This document shows, piece by piece, positions 10,570-21,876 of a stretch of DNA of 64,000 nt. The first letter of the stretch is position 1. Every line of letters begins with the position of its first letter. The notes below the pieces were generated by a model that made no database searches, had not been told where the DNA came from, and saw only the letters and a program-made list of their open reading frames with translations. The DNA comes from Capra hircus (lineage: Eukaryota; Chordata; Mammalia; Artiodactyla; Bovidae). The position numbers and the translations under genes were made by a program. The DNA is taken from NCBI RefSeq assembly GCF_001704415.2, contig NC_030810.1:101444315-101508314 (forward strand), written 5' to 3'.

Positions 10570-11060
10570 AAAAGTGATTATTTGCAACCCTCTCTCTTTC
10601 ATATGGATGACCCCATCTTTTCTTGATAGCTTGTAAGTTTTGATTTTATCTCTGCTGAAAATAGCTATAAAACACCTTTGCTCCATCAGAGCTTTGGTCC
10701 CCGTGTCTTTCTTTCTCTCTCTCTCTCCCTCCCTCCCCATCTCTCTTTCTTTTTTAGGCTGATCCCCTGGAGCACAGAGGCTCTCTGAGTTCACTTTCCT
10801 GCCAGGGCTTCTAAGACTCTCTCTCGAGAAGGCGCTCTGCGCCTTCACCCCATCGAAAGGGCACCTGCGGCCTCCGTGAACAGAGCAAGCTCCGTGCCAG
10901 GGACTTTATTGGCTTTCGGCATATAAGCCAAGGAATATCAGCCTCTTTCTCTCACCTTTACCTTCTTATCGGTCTACTCCAGACCACCAGGTTTTGGTCC
11001 ATTAAAGAACCTCAACACCGCAACACCTCCATCCCTCCTCTTTGTAATGAATTTCCCTCT
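10570..11060. mobile_element. LTR-like sequence lying inside the integrase remnant
   Basis: Plus-strand features suggest an LTR. There is a TATA-like GCTATAAAAC at about 10662, a pyrimidine-rich run (10705-10755), and a CpG-bearing segment resembling bovine ERV LTR sequence (TGAACAGAGCAAGCTCCGTG). It separates the integrase core remnant (11100-11480) from the C-terminal remnant (9985-10564). A later solo-LTR insertion is one explanation. Exact ends and orientation are not established. Confidence 0.45.
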
Positions 11061-11099
11061 CCTTCTCGAATAAGTAGGGGGGGCCTCCCGAACATTATC

Positions 11100-11480
11100 T
11101 CATAGGGGGAATGCCTGTGCAAATGGGGCAGGAGGGCGGGGGCAGGTGTCATGCTGATGCTCTTTAACATTAATGGCAACAAGTCCATCCAGGGGGGTGC
11201 CAGTTTCCTGCACCCATTTTGCCAAAGTCACCTTGATGGTCCGGTTCATTCTCTCAACCATTCTTGACCTTTGTGGCCTATATGCTGTATATAGTTTCCA
11301 TTTAATATTTAATGCATTGCAGACCAGTTGGAGTAATTCAGCCACAAATACGGTCTCATTATCTGATTCTACACTCAGAGGAAACCCAAACCTAGAAATA
11401 ATGCCTCTCAGCAAGAATCAGGCCACTTCATTCACGCTTTTTCAGTCTTGGTGGGGTAAGCTTCTACACATCCCGTAAAA
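11100..11480 (-). pseudogene. Endogenous retrovirus integrase core fragment
   Basis: The minus-strand frame 11414-11100 contains integrase-core-like sequence: a SDN motif near the second catalytic Asp region (SVESDNETVF), then KLYTAYRPQRSRMVERMNRT, which resembles the conserved helix after the catalytic Glu area of gammaretroviral integrases. The frame ends without the rest of the domain. It is an incomplete, inactive relic in the same orientation as the downstream C-terminal piece. Confidence 0.75.
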
Positions 11481-11660
11481 GTACATACCATCATCAACAA
11501 ATATCTGTATCCTCGGCATGGATTCACATCAGTGAAGTCTACTTCTAGATGTTTAAATTAAACCCTTTAATTATAGGGTCCCCTATAATTGTATTCTGGG
11601 AGGCGCGGGACTCCTTGGGAGATGGGTTATTCTTGGCACATTGGTAGCTTGCATCTGCAT

Positions 11661-12932
11661 TCAGTTCAGTCACTCAGTCGTGTCCAACTCTTTGCGACCC
11701 CATGGGCTGCAGCACCCCAGGCTTCCCTGTCCATCACCAACTCCCAGAGCTTGCTCAAACTCCAGTCCATCCAGCCAGTGATGCCATCCACCATCTCGTC
11801 CTCTGTCATCCCCTTCTCCTCCTGCCTTCAATCTTTCCCAGCAACAGGGGCTTTTCCAGCGAGTCAGTTCTTCGCATCGGGTGGCCAAAGTATTGGAGCT
11901 TCAGCTTTAGCACCAGTCCTTCCAAAGAATATTTGGGGCTGATCTCCTTTACGATTGACTGGTTGGGTCTCCTTGCAGTCCAAGGAACTCTCAAGAGTCT
12001 CCTCCAACCCCACAGTTCAAAAGCATCGTTTCTTTAGCGCTCAGCTTTCTTGATGGTCCAACTCTTACATCCATACACGACTATTGGAAAAACCATAGCT
12101 TTTGACTAGACGGAACTTTGTTGGCAAAGTAATGTCTCCGCTTTTTAACATGCGGTCTAGGTTGCTCATAGCTTTTCTTCCAAGGAGCAAGCATCTTTTA
12201 ATGTCATGGCTGCAGTCACCACCTGCAGTGGTTTTGGAGCCTCCCCAAAAATAACGTCTGTCACTGTTTCCGCTGTTTCCCCATCTATTTCCCATGAAGG
12301 GATGGGACCAGATGCCATGATCTTAGTTTTCTGAATGTTGAGTTTTAAGCCAACTTTTTCACCCTCCTCTTTCTTTCACTTTCATCAAGCGGCTCTTCAG
12401 CGCTTCTTCGCTTTCTGCCATAAGGGTGTTGTCATCTGCATAGTTTTGTTAATCTCAGAGTTGATTTCCTTTAGGATTGACTGGTTGGATTTCCTTGCTG
12501 TCCAAAGGACTCTCAAGAGTCTTACCCAGCACCCACAAATCGAAACCGTCGATTCTTCTGGCTCTCAGTCACCGTCCGCAGTGATTTCGGAGCACAGGAA
12601 AATAAAATCTGCCATGGTTTCCACTTTTTCCCCATTTATTTGCCGTGAAGTGATGGGACCAGATGCCACGATCTTAGTTTTGGGAATGTTGAGCTTTAAG
12701 CCAACTTTTTCACTCTCCTCTTTCACTTTCATCAAGATGCTCTTTAGTTTCTCTTTGCTTTCTGCCATCAGAGTGGTATCATCTGCATATCTGGGGTTGC
12801 TGATGTTTCTCTGGGCAATCTTGACTCCATCTTGTGAGGCATCCAGCCTGGTACTTTGCATGATGTACTCTACATATAAGTTAAATAAGCAGGGAGACAA
12901 TATTTTACAGCCTTGACATACTCCTTTCCCAA
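11661..12932 (-). mobile_element. BovB LINE fragment spanning the spacer/right-arm boundary
   Basis: On the minus strand the element runs from about 12932 (GGGAAAGGAGTATGTCAAGG) to the 3' tail at 11661 (GACTGAGTGACTGAACTGAA). It includes the late RT region and the C-terminal WTARRPNQSIVKEISPKYS block. The internal rearrangement seen at 9303-9427 is mirrored at about 12450-12570. It is the intact counterpart of the left-arm BovB cut at 9828. Confidence 0.9.
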
Positions 12933-13670
12933 TTTTGAACTTTATTGTACCTAGGTTTAATAAATAAGACCCTGTTATATCTTTTGCGAGGAAAATAACT
13001 TGATATGATGAAAGCTTAAAGTAAACGTAAATGAGATAAGAGCTTTGGGTAAGCTGTTGAAAAAATTATAGTTTAGAGATGTCTACTTCAAATGATCTTC
13101 CCAGATCATTTGGTAAAGTCCTAGAGTTGTGCTGAGACTTAACTGATGAAAGTAAACTAACTAGGTAGTTTCAAAAAAAATGATACTGAGACATCAATTA
13201 CTGAATAAGGTATTTAGGAATACTAATAAAAAATGTTTGAACTAAACATAAGTGAAATTCTCAATCAGTGACATTGAGTTCTGAAGAACAGAAGTTCACG
13301 GCCCGTCGCGACGCTTAGTGCGTTTTACTAGACATACACACAATACTACATCACAAAGACAACTGGATTTGAAAGGAACCGGTTTCCCCTGGACTGCTAA
13401 ATGTTCCGTTCTCCCCACTGAACGCCGTTATTCGAATAAAGGTGCACAGGCTTCAGCCGACCGCCAGACCGGGGCTGGGCAGGACAAAAGTTAGGCAGGC
13501 AGCCGAGCGCACCGGGTCCCAACACGCGGCGGGTGGGAGAACAGGAGCGGGAGGCGGACGTCACTTCCCCCAGAGGGCGCCCTCCGCCGGGTTGGCCGGG
13601 CCGGACAGCGTGGGAGGAGGGAGGCGGGGACTAGGGCGGGGCGTGGGCTGGAGGGAAGCGCGGGTTCCCG
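12933..13670. other. AT-rich then GC-rich U1 upstream flank (right arm)
   Basis: Mirror of 8203-8941. From about 13285 the sequence is homologous to the U1 upstream flanks of unit A (34925 onward) and unit B (39665 onward). No gene is recognised; the 100-codon frame at 13442-13744 is GC-rich flank without a domain. Confidence 0.55.
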
Positions 13671-13703
13671 TGACGTCACGAATGGGGCGTGTCGTATGTA
13701 GAT
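13671..13703. promoter_or_regulatory. CRE and octamer-like sites upstream of U1 (right arm)
   Basis: TGACGTCA is at 13671-13678 and TATGTAGAT at 13695-13703, about 250 and 226 bases upstream of the U1 start. The spacing is preserved in the other three U1 copies. A distal enhancer is expected in this place for RNA polymerase II snRNA genes; factor identity is inferred. Confidence 0.5.
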
Positions 13704-13858
13704 ATCCGAGCGCAGGGGCTGCTGGTCCGTCATCTGGTGCTTAAACACGATATGGTCTCCCGTGGCGTGGGAGAGAACTGAGGAGTTTTTGCTTGAAAGT
13801 GCGTGGATGCGCTGTGTGGAAGGGCCAAGAAGGCTCGGGGATGGTGGTGGGGGGGGAA

Positions 13859-13878
13859 GTGAGCGTGTGTGTACGGTG
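13859..13878 (+). promoter_or_regulatory. U1 proximal sequence element (right arm)
   Basis: GTGAGCGTGTGTGTACGGTG lies at -62 to -43 from the U1 start at 13921. It is the same as the left arm and one base different from units A and B, which have ACAGTG at the end. Confidence 0.8.
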
Positions 13879-13920
13879 TAGGGCGTATGAGGTTGCGGTG
13901 GGGCGGAAGCCAAGCAACTC

Positions 13921-14084
13921 ATACTTACCTGGCAGGGGAGATACCATGATCACGAAGGTGGTTTTCCCAGGGCGAGGCTTATCCATTGCACTCCGGATGT
14001 GCTGACCCCTGCGATTTCCCCAAATGTGGGAAACTCGACTGCATAATTTGTGGTAGTGGGGGACTGCGTTCGCGCTTTCCCCTG
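13921..14084 (+). ncRNA. RNU1: U1 spliceosomal snRNA gene (right-arm copy)
   Basis: This is a complete 164-nt U1 snRNA gene for the splice-site-recognising U1 snRNP. The 5' splice-site pairing segment is at the 5' end, the U1-70K loop ATCACGAAG at 13949-13957, the U1A loop ATTGCACTCC at 13985-13994, and the Sm site AATTTGTGG at 14045-14053. All diagnostic segments are intact and match the canonical mammalian U1. A PSE is upstream and a 3' box (GTTTGTGGAAAAACAGA, 14091-14107) downstream. It is divergently mirrored by the left-arm copy and is presumably expressed. Alternative: a U1 variant gene, but no variant base was seen. Confidence 0.95.
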
Positions 14085-14090
14085 GCCTGT

Positions 14091-14107
14091 GTTTGTGGAA
14101 AAACAGA
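14091..14107 (+). terminator. U1 3' box (right arm)
   Basis: GTTTGTGGAAAAACAGA begins 7 bases after the last U1 base and fits the snRNA 3' box pattern. Confidence 0.75.
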
Positions 14108-15674
14108 AGGAGGGGTTTATGGTGTAGCTGCCGGGGTGTTAGCTGTGCGTGGCCACCCTGCTGACTTTCTAGGGAATCAACAGTCAAACAAGCCCAGACG
14201 CGTGGAAAAGCGTCTTGAAAATGACGTGACGGATTTCTCGTCGGCCTGTCTTGTAAGAGGCTGTCACTAGCCATTTCCCCACCGATGTCCTGCTTTCAGA
14301 GGTTTCATTTCGTAGGTGGTCAGCTGCCTTGCTTATTACACGCCTTAGTCATCGCTGGAGATACTGCTTAGATACTAACCTCCCACTCACCCTTTCCCAC
14401 CCCAGGCAGGCCTCGTCGCATTTCTGGATCCAGTTCTCTTCACCCCCGCCTTTTCTCTCTAGACCTTTTCCTGTTACTTTCCCAGTCAAAAAGCAGTACC
14501 CCTGTTTCAGCCTCGATTGTGCACCTGACAATGCTTCAGTAGTTGGCAAACTAGGAAACCTCCATAACATCCCTTCTCCTTAAATGGCAGTAGAAAGCGT
14601 ACCTAACGTTGTGTTGTGTTGTTTTGTTCTTTTCTTTCGATCAAAAGTAGTTTTTCTTTTTTTCCTGTGTGAAAACATTGAGCTACAGATTAGAAGAAAA
14701 CCCCAGGCCGAGCTGTCGGCCGTTTTGTGGGCTATTCGACAACCCCTTTCTCAGGATGTGTTGTGCTCACTTCTGATTCACAAAGTCCTCCTGGCAAATA
14801 GAAACCACTGGGCCAAACAGAAAAGGCAGGCCCATGGCGGGAAGGGCTGTCCTCCCCCTCGTGGCTGCCTCGGGGATGGCACTCGTAGATCCGCTCAGCC
14901 CCAAGAAGCCTCTGAGATCGGAGGAGGTGCTGGGAGTGGGCCTGGGAGTGGGGTGATGCTTAAGGGTAGGTCCAAAGAAAACTAACCGGAAAGCACACAG
15001 GATGCAGATGGAGGATCTAGGTCATTGAAAGCGAAAGTAGAACATCCTACTCTGTCTCCCCAACAGCGGGAGATTGCTTTGCTCAAATATGAAATATCTG
15101 CACCAAGACCAAGGTTAATTTTTAGTGGCTTACTGATGAGAAAACCGGTTTTAGGGTGTGTGTGTGTTTTTTTTTTTTTAACCAGATTTCCTCACCCTCA
15201 AGGTTGTGCACGCTGTTAGGCTCTGGACCCCTGATGGAGGAGTTTCTGACCCAAAGAAGCCGATCAGTAAATAATACCGTGAGGAAGACCGGCTTGGATA
15301 TTGGTTTCCAGGCCTGTCAGCAGACACACCGAGGTTATTAGGAAGACACTGGGAGTGGGTCTGCAGTTAGGAACGCAGCTTCTGGGGGGTGCGGGGTGGG
15401 GCCTCCTTTTCAGTGCTGTTGCCACCACTGGCCTTCCGCTTTGACCTTGGGCCGACTCCCGTTTGCTAGGCCAATTTTGCAAGTGTCATAGGAAAGTAAT
15501 AATCATAAAGTACTTCATAAAGTTGTTGTGTAGATTAAATGGGATAATCAGAAATACACCTGTGGCTTATATTACGTATGTCCTGACAGGAAACAATCAA
15601 AGGTGAGCTTGTAACTCTTCAATAAATTGTCTTTGTGAATGTAACATCCATTCAAAGTAAATTCGTATTAAAGA
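14108..15674. other. U1 downstream flank (right arm), no recognised gene
   Basis: Mirror of 6201-7766. 14225-15095 is homologous to 36190-37055 downstream of the unit A U1. It includes a TG repeat and T run at about 15155-15180 that differ slightly in length from the left arm, and the MIR-like remnant near 15425-15585. No domain is seen in any frame. Confidence 0.55.
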
Positions 15675-16140
15675 ATTTTAAAAATGTAAATGGAATTTGT
15701 AAAGCATAAGCCCACAAAAGGGACTTGTTTGTAGCAGCTTTGTTCATAATAGTCCCCGAATTGAAAACATTTCAAATGTCCATCATGAGGTGAATAGATA
15801 TATAGGATTGTGACACATTCATTCAAAGGAATAGTACTCCTCGCTAAAGTGGTACAAATACCTGATACATGGCAACGGTATGGATAACTCTCAAATGCAT
15901 CATGCTGAGTGAGGGAAAAAGTACATACTCTGGGGTTCCATTTATGTGAATTTCGAGAACTGAAAAATCGATCCACAGAGACAGGCCCGAGATCACTGAT
16001 GACCTGCGTCAGGGAGCGGCGGTAGGGGGACTGACTGCAAAGGGGCACAGAGGACCGTCTGGAGTTCCGGAGATATTCTTTTTCCTTGAACAGGATAGTG
16101 GTTCCATGGGTACGTCCGTTTGTCAAAAGCCATCAAACTT
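15675..16140 (+). repeat. L1 LINE 3' end fragment (right arm)
   Basis: Mirror of 5735-6200. L1 3' end blocks are in order on the plus strand, including ATTCAAAGGAATAGTACTCC and ATGCTGAGTGAGGGAAAAAG. Confidence 0.75.
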
Positions 16141-16410
16141 GAAATGGATGTGTTGTATAATTTTCAAATTATACCTTAAGACATTTGATTTTTAAAAGTA
16201 ATGAGAAGAATCATTCCCAAATTTAATGTCTTAATTAAATTATTATTATAAGCCTTAGGGAATCTCTTCAGAAAAGCATCTCTCGTGTAAACAATTTAAT
16301 TGAAAGTTCAACAATTTCTTTATTTTTCTTCCATTAAATTTATGCACTATCAAGTTGAATGCTTAAAAATAAAAATAGAATCTATAAGAGCTCTATTTCA
16401 TAAAAGTATG

Positions 16411-16605
16411 GTGGTGGTTTAGTCACTAAGTCGTGTCCGACTCTTGTGACCCCATGGACTGTAGCCTGCCAGGCTCCTCTGTCCGTGGGATTCTCTAGGC
16501 AAGAATACTGGAGAGGGTTGCCATTTCCTTCTCCAGGGGATCTTCCCGATCCAGGGATCAAACCCGGGTGTCCTGCATTGCAGGCAGATTCTTTACCAAC
16601 TGAGC
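16411..16605 (-). mobile_element. Bov-tA SINE (right arm)
   Basis: Mirror of 5269-5463, with the same tRNA-like head and family body on the minus strand. Confidence 0.92.
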
Positions 16606-16834
16606 TACGATGTATTTTTTCCCTCTCTGTTGACATACCGAAATGACTCTGTCAATATGTAACTACCTTAACAGAAGTTATTTTTGAATTTAAGATGTCT
16701 CAAATTTTTACATATTTGTATTTTCTGCAGCATTTGAATTTTATAAACTAAGCATATATATGTTTTGCCAAGACTTAGAAGAACAGTAGTTAATTCCGAG
16801 GGTTGGGACTACAGGTGGCAGCTTATTTTCTTAC

Positions 16835-17930
16835 ATACATATATTTAGACAGAGTGCCTGAAGAACTGTGGGCGGAGGTTCGTAACACTGTACAGGAGGC
16901 AGTGATCAAAACCATCGCCAAGAAAAAGGAATGCAGAAAGGCAAAATGGTTGTCTGAGGAGGCCTTACAAATAGCTGAGAAAAGAAAGGAAGCGAAAGGC
17001 AAAGGAGAAAAGGAAAGATATACCCATCTGAATGCAGAGCTCCAAAGAATAGCAAGGAGAGATAAGAAAGCCTTCCTCAGTGAACAATGCAAAGAAATAG
17101 AGGGAAAGAAACAATAGAATGGGAAAGGCTAGAGATCTCTTCAAGAAAATTAGAGCTACCAAGGGAACATTTTTATGCAAGGACGGACACAATAAAGGAC
17201 AGAAACGGTCCTGTATTCTGGCAAGAATACACAGAAGAACTATACGAAAGAGATCTTCATGACCCAGATAACCACGATGGTGTGATCACTGACCTAGAGC
17301 CAGACATCCTGGAGTGTGAAGTCAAGTGGGCCTTAGGAAGCATCACTACGAACTAAGCTAGCGGAGGTGATGGAATTCCAGCTGAGCTATTTCAAATCCT
17401 AAAAGATGATGCTGTGAAAGTGCTACACTCATTCTGCCGGCAAATTTGGAACACTCAGCAGTGGCCAACAAAGGTCTGTCTAGTCAAAGCTATGGTTTTT
17501 CCAGTAGTCGTTTATGGGTGTGAGAGTTGGACCATCAAGAAAGCAGAGCGCCAAAGAATTGAAGCTTTTGAACTGTGGTGTTGGAGAAGACTCTTGAGAG
17601 TCCCTTGGACTGCAAGGAGACCCAACCAGTCAATCGTAAAGGAGATCAGCCCCAAATATTCTTTGGAAGGACTGGTGCTGAAGCTGAAGCGCCAATACTT
17701 TGGCCACCCGATGCGAAGAACTGACTCGCTGGAAAAGCCCCTGACGCTGGGAAAGATTGAAGGCAGGAGGAGAAGGGGACGGCAGAGGACGAGATGGTTG
17801 GATGGCATCACTGGCTGGATGGGCTGGAGTTTGAGCAAGCTCCGGGAGTTGGTGATGGACAGGGAAGCCTGGGGTGCTGCAGCCCATGGGGTCGCAAAGA
17901 GTTGGACACGACTGAGCGACTGAACTGAAT
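16835..17930 (+). mobile_element. BovB LINE fragment, internally deleted (right arm)
   Basis: Mirror of 3947-5040. Plus-strand blocks encode the pre-RT linker (16845-17356) and then the C-terminal region (17414-17923) ending SWTRLSD and a stop, followed by the GACTGAGCGACTGAACTGAA tail. A stop codon sits at 17354 and most of the RT core is missing. Confidence 0.88.
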
Positions 17931-18033
17931 GCCTGTTACGTGACTCCTCTTGGGTGTTTTTTCAAAAGAAATATACGGACTTAAATTTCTTGTCAAGCAT
18001 TTTTACGGTTTGTGTTCCTCTTTGACTGGTAGG

Positions 18034-18186
18034 ATATCCTGTGGAGCCAGGAAGGCTTCAGTTCAAATTCCTGCTTTCAAATCCCACTCACTGACTGACT
18101 TGACAAGTTACTTAACCTTTCTATGTCTCAGGTTCCTCGTATGTGAAATGAGGATGATGACATGATGCAAGCCTTTTGAAAGGATT
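18034..18186 (+). repeat. MIR SINE fragment (right arm)
   Basis: Mirror of 3690-3842. It contains GACAAGTTACTTAACCTTTC followed by CTCAGGTTCCTCGTATGTGA, the MIR core. Confidence 0.8.
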
Positions 18187-20214
18187 AAGTGAGTAAACCC
18201 ATTTAAAACTTGTAGACCATGCCTGGGCACTTGGCACTTTGCATGTCTTCACTGGGTGTAACCTCTTGCATTTTGGGAGCAACACTGCATAAAGATTGGG
18301 TGTGATTTTATTTGTTACTGACACTTTTCAGTGACTATGAACCTTCCTAGAGAGACGAAAGCCGTGACCTCCTGGGCTGAGAGGATCTGCCAGTTTGTTT
18401 ACTACCTCATGTGATCAGCCCATCAAAGGGGGAATAATGGTCCAACTGCTTGCTTCGAGAATGCTCCCCGCCCCCCCGTTTTTTTTTTTTTTACGTTTTT
18501 ACAGTGGAAAACATTCCTACACGTGGCACTAGACCCAGAATTTTAAAAGCTTGGCACATATAATTACATAAAAATTTAAGTTGGACACACAAGCAGTGAG
18601 TTTTACTCATATAATAGATATGTATACATTATATGCAGTAATATATGTACATATATATTATATACAGTTATATATAGAGAGAGAGTCAGTTACATATGCC
18701 CCAAAGCTTGTTATGGGAGAAAGTGGACCCTGATCCCATCCCACATTTCTTTTTTTCCCAAGAATAAACACTTTCAGGTCAGGTAACCAACTGTTTGGCT
18801 ATTTATCTCCTTATCTCTAAATAAATATTGACGCTCCGATTTTCCAGTTTCCCACCTCAGGCCCTGCAGACCGGCCTGAAAAGGGGAAAAGTGGAGTGCG
18901 TGCGGTTCCCTGCCCGCCAGTCATCCCCAAGGCAGCCGCCAGGACTTCCATTCACCTGCAGACTCGCACAGCCCACCTCACCGCTCCGCACGGAACCCGG
19001 GAAGGAAACTTGGCCAGGACAAATGCCAGGCCAGTAGCTTTGCGATTGAGGGTGAACCGGGTTCCCGGACACGTCAGTAAAGGGTGGGAACTGCTCCAGA
19101 GTGAGGCGCTCGCTCTGGTCGCCCCAACTCAGCGACCGTCCCCGCCGCGGTACCCGCCCGCTCCTCTCCCTTCCGGTCCCTTTCTCCCTTCTGGCTCATC
19201 CTCTCTTCTCTCCTGCCCTTGCCCTTCCTTCCTCGGATCTTTTCGCCGGCTTCACACCCTTCTTTTCCCGTCCTCCAAAGACAGCGGCGTCATTGAGTCC
19301 TTTGTAACCGCTGAAAGTTCCAAAATATAAGCGTCAGCGAGATGCTCCTTAGCACCGCGAAGAGAGCACTTTAACTGGCTTTTCAAGTCCATCACGGGCC
19401 TCATCCATATTTTTCTCCCGGGCAGTAGAGGACACAAGTGGGGTGTCTTCTCGGTGGAGCGGAGACCCGGCAGGACGAAGGGAGCCCGGCTGGGGGTGCG
19501 GACTCCGAGCAGCTCGTCTCCTCTTCGGCCCCCGAGCAGCCTGGCCGGGCGGCCGTGGGTCAGGGAGCTGGGGTCTCCTCGGACGCCGGAATCCGCGACC
19601 CGCGCTCCTCTTTCGGGCTGAGCTTGGGACCAGAGGACGCGATTTCCAGGAGTCAAGGTTCAAATCTTGGCCGAACAGCGGCTTTGCGTGCCCAGCGGAG
19701 ACTTAGGAGCGAGAAACTCTGAATAAAATCGTAATAAACTGGGACAAGATCAATTAACATTCGGAATGATAGAGAATCTGAATAAAACAGAGTTCATCCC
19801 AGTCAGGTCTGGAACCTTCCACTCGAAAGCTGCCATCCTGGCTGATCAGCGACATCGCAGCCCCTCCCCGCCGCCGTTTACGCACCGGGACAACCGCGCA
19901 GTTACAAGGCGTGCGGTGTGAAGCCCCCTCGCGGGTCAGGACTCGGTGGGCGCAGCCTCTGCCTTTTACCCCCGAGACCCAGGGGACCCGACGAGGGGGC
20001 GGCACTGGCTGGGTCGCTGCGCCCCTGGCCGGGTCGCTGCGCCCCTGGCCGGGGGCGGGCAGGAGAGGCGCCGGCCCTTCGACAACGCCCCCGCTCCCGG
20101 TCGTCCCACACCTGTCCGCAGGGTCCGTGTGAGCCACGCCGCTGGGGGTCGCGGGAGCCGGAAAGCAGGTCCTATGAGGGGAGTAAAACGTGTCCTTCTG
20201 GTAATTAAACAGAA
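18187..20214. other. Right-arm flank of tRNA-Gln; no recognised gene
   Basis: Mirror of 1660-3679. It contains the C/T run at about 18470-18492, the AT-rich stretch at 18600-18680, GC-rich segments and the doubled 20-base unit near 20010-20055. Reading frames here show no domain. Confidence 0.55.
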
Positions 20215-20286
20215 AGGTCCCACCGAGATTTGAACTCGGATCGCTGGATTCAGAGTCCAGAGTGCTCACCATTACACCATGGAACC
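20215..20286 (-). tRNA. tRNA-Gln (anticodon CTG), right-arm copy
   Basis: This 72-nt glutamine tRNA is identical to the left-arm gene at 1588-1659. The anticodon is at 20251-20253 on the minus strand. The acceptor stem, D arm, anticodon arm and T arm all pair normally. The trailer again lacks an immediate run of four Ts. The two copies face each other about 18.6 kb apart across the palindrome. Both look functional; if the palindrome were an assembly error, only one would exist. Confidence 0.96.
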
Positions 20287-21876
20287 CCTCTGAAAGCCAA
20301 CCTCTTTCCATCGCCAGAGAAGGGTACCTGCTTCTTTAGGCGCCATACTCCTCACCCATAATCTCAGGGAAGCTCTTCCAAGGACCCGACAAGATCTGAA
20401 TACGGATGACCCGCTTTGGTGTTCATGCCTCTTTGATTTCTCTCTGCTCCTCTCCTTTGACTGACATCTCTCAGTTCACTGGCACCTCAGAAAATGAAGG
20501 AAACGTTCCACTCTGGGTTTCCGGTCAGGGAAGGGCCCCTTAAGTCACCCTCATCAACCGCATATTCTGCCTCGGTTTGCCAGAGTGTCCCATGCTGAGG
20601 TAAAATTTCTGCAAATGAGAGTGTTATTTTCCTTTCCTTTGCCTTCACCCTTTCCCCAGAGCCCAGAGAGGGCAGGTGAACGTCAAGGCAGGAGGTGGGA
20701 TCTCCTGGGTCCCTTGGCTCTCTTGTAGCACCAATTACACTCCAAAGCCACCACCACCGCCTCTTACGTGTAATATATAAAGTGTGTGGAGTGGAAATGG
20801 AGGCAGGAGAACTCTCCTTTTCTTCTCCATACAGTTCTGATTTGGGGGGTAAGTTTTTCCTCCCAAAATTTGTCAGGTTTACAGTATAAGGAAAGAGGAA
20901 CATTTACACAAAACCCTCAGACAAACCAGGCCGAAAGCACCTGGGGTGGCTCAAAATCAACCACGTGTCGTGGAGCCCACGAGGCAGGGCTCTGACACTT
21001 AGGCAGTCACAGAGTCTTGTCAGAGCTTGGTCACGTCAGTTTCATTCCAATGTCTTAACATATCCAGAAATTGCACGATTTTTAAAAGAAAAGTGTACCC
21101 ATATTTAGAAGGTATGTATCCAAGTTGTCTTACAGTGTAGACAGTATTTATGTACACAAAATACCACCACACTAAATATTTACATGTATAATAAGTATAC
21201 ATCCACATGATGTCTCAAAGTAATAATCTTTACTTCTTCACTCTATCCCAGAGCCATTTCTTCCCTCATCCAATACACAGAACAGGAAGAAACAGCATCT
21301 GAAGAAGAGAGCTGCAGCCCAAAGAAAGGAGTCGGAAAGGTGGCCAGTGTTGCCTGGAGACACGTATTTGGTTCCCGGAGACTGGAACAGAGGTTGACAC
21401 AGGACGAAGGAGACAAAGGGGAGGCTCCTCTTAGGAGGACGAAGTTCACAGCCCCGGGATGAAAAGATGAAACTTCCTTTGGGAAAATCAAGAAGCTGAA
21501 GGGTAACTAACAACACAAAGTGCTCCTCCAGGAGCCCTTGAAGGTCGGTCAAAGTTTATGAGTGCAAGGACCAGTAATGGTCTCTGGCCGATAGAGAAGA
21601 CATGCACAGAAAGTATGTTCACAGATCACAGAATGGCCAGGCTCTCACAAGGGGCAGGGAGAAAAATCAAATGAGGTTAGAACTGCGATGGGTGGAGAGA
21701 CAGTCTTTGAGGGACGAAAGCCTGGGTGTTGGATCTGAGCGCTAAGGAGCTGGTGGGGATGTGGTGGGGGCTGCCTGTGCTGGGGGCCAGTGAACAGAAC
21801 TACCCTGGGGACGTAACTCCTCCTCCTACCGCTCCTCCACTGCCGCTTCCCTCTCGGTGGTCCTCCCGCTCTATCC
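20287..21876. other. No recognised gene; distal part of right arm
   Basis: Mirror of 1-1587. No repeat family or domain is recognised. The match to the left arm persists to the base opposite position 1, so the arm may extend further in the genome than this window can show. Confidence 0.55.

Larger units (their letters stand above)
9829..12044. other. Spacer (loop) of the large inverted repeat
   Basis: This is single-copy DNA between the two arms, 2216 bases long. 9829-11640 is endogenous-retrovirus-related and 11661-12044 is the 3' end of the BovB that continues into the right arm. Because the BovB runs smoothly across 12044/12045 but is broken at 9828/9829, the breakpoint belongs to the left side. 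Confidence 0.9.
12045..21876 (-). repeat. Right arm of the ~9.8 kb inverted repeat
   Basis: This is the mirror of 1-9828. It carries tRNA-Gln on the minus strand and U1 on the plus strand. Homology with the left arm is visible to the last base available, about 21876, so the true right boundary cannot be set here. At its inner end the BovB continues without a break into the spacer. The right side therefore looks like the original arrangement, and the left arm like the inverted copy (inference). Confidence 0.95.
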
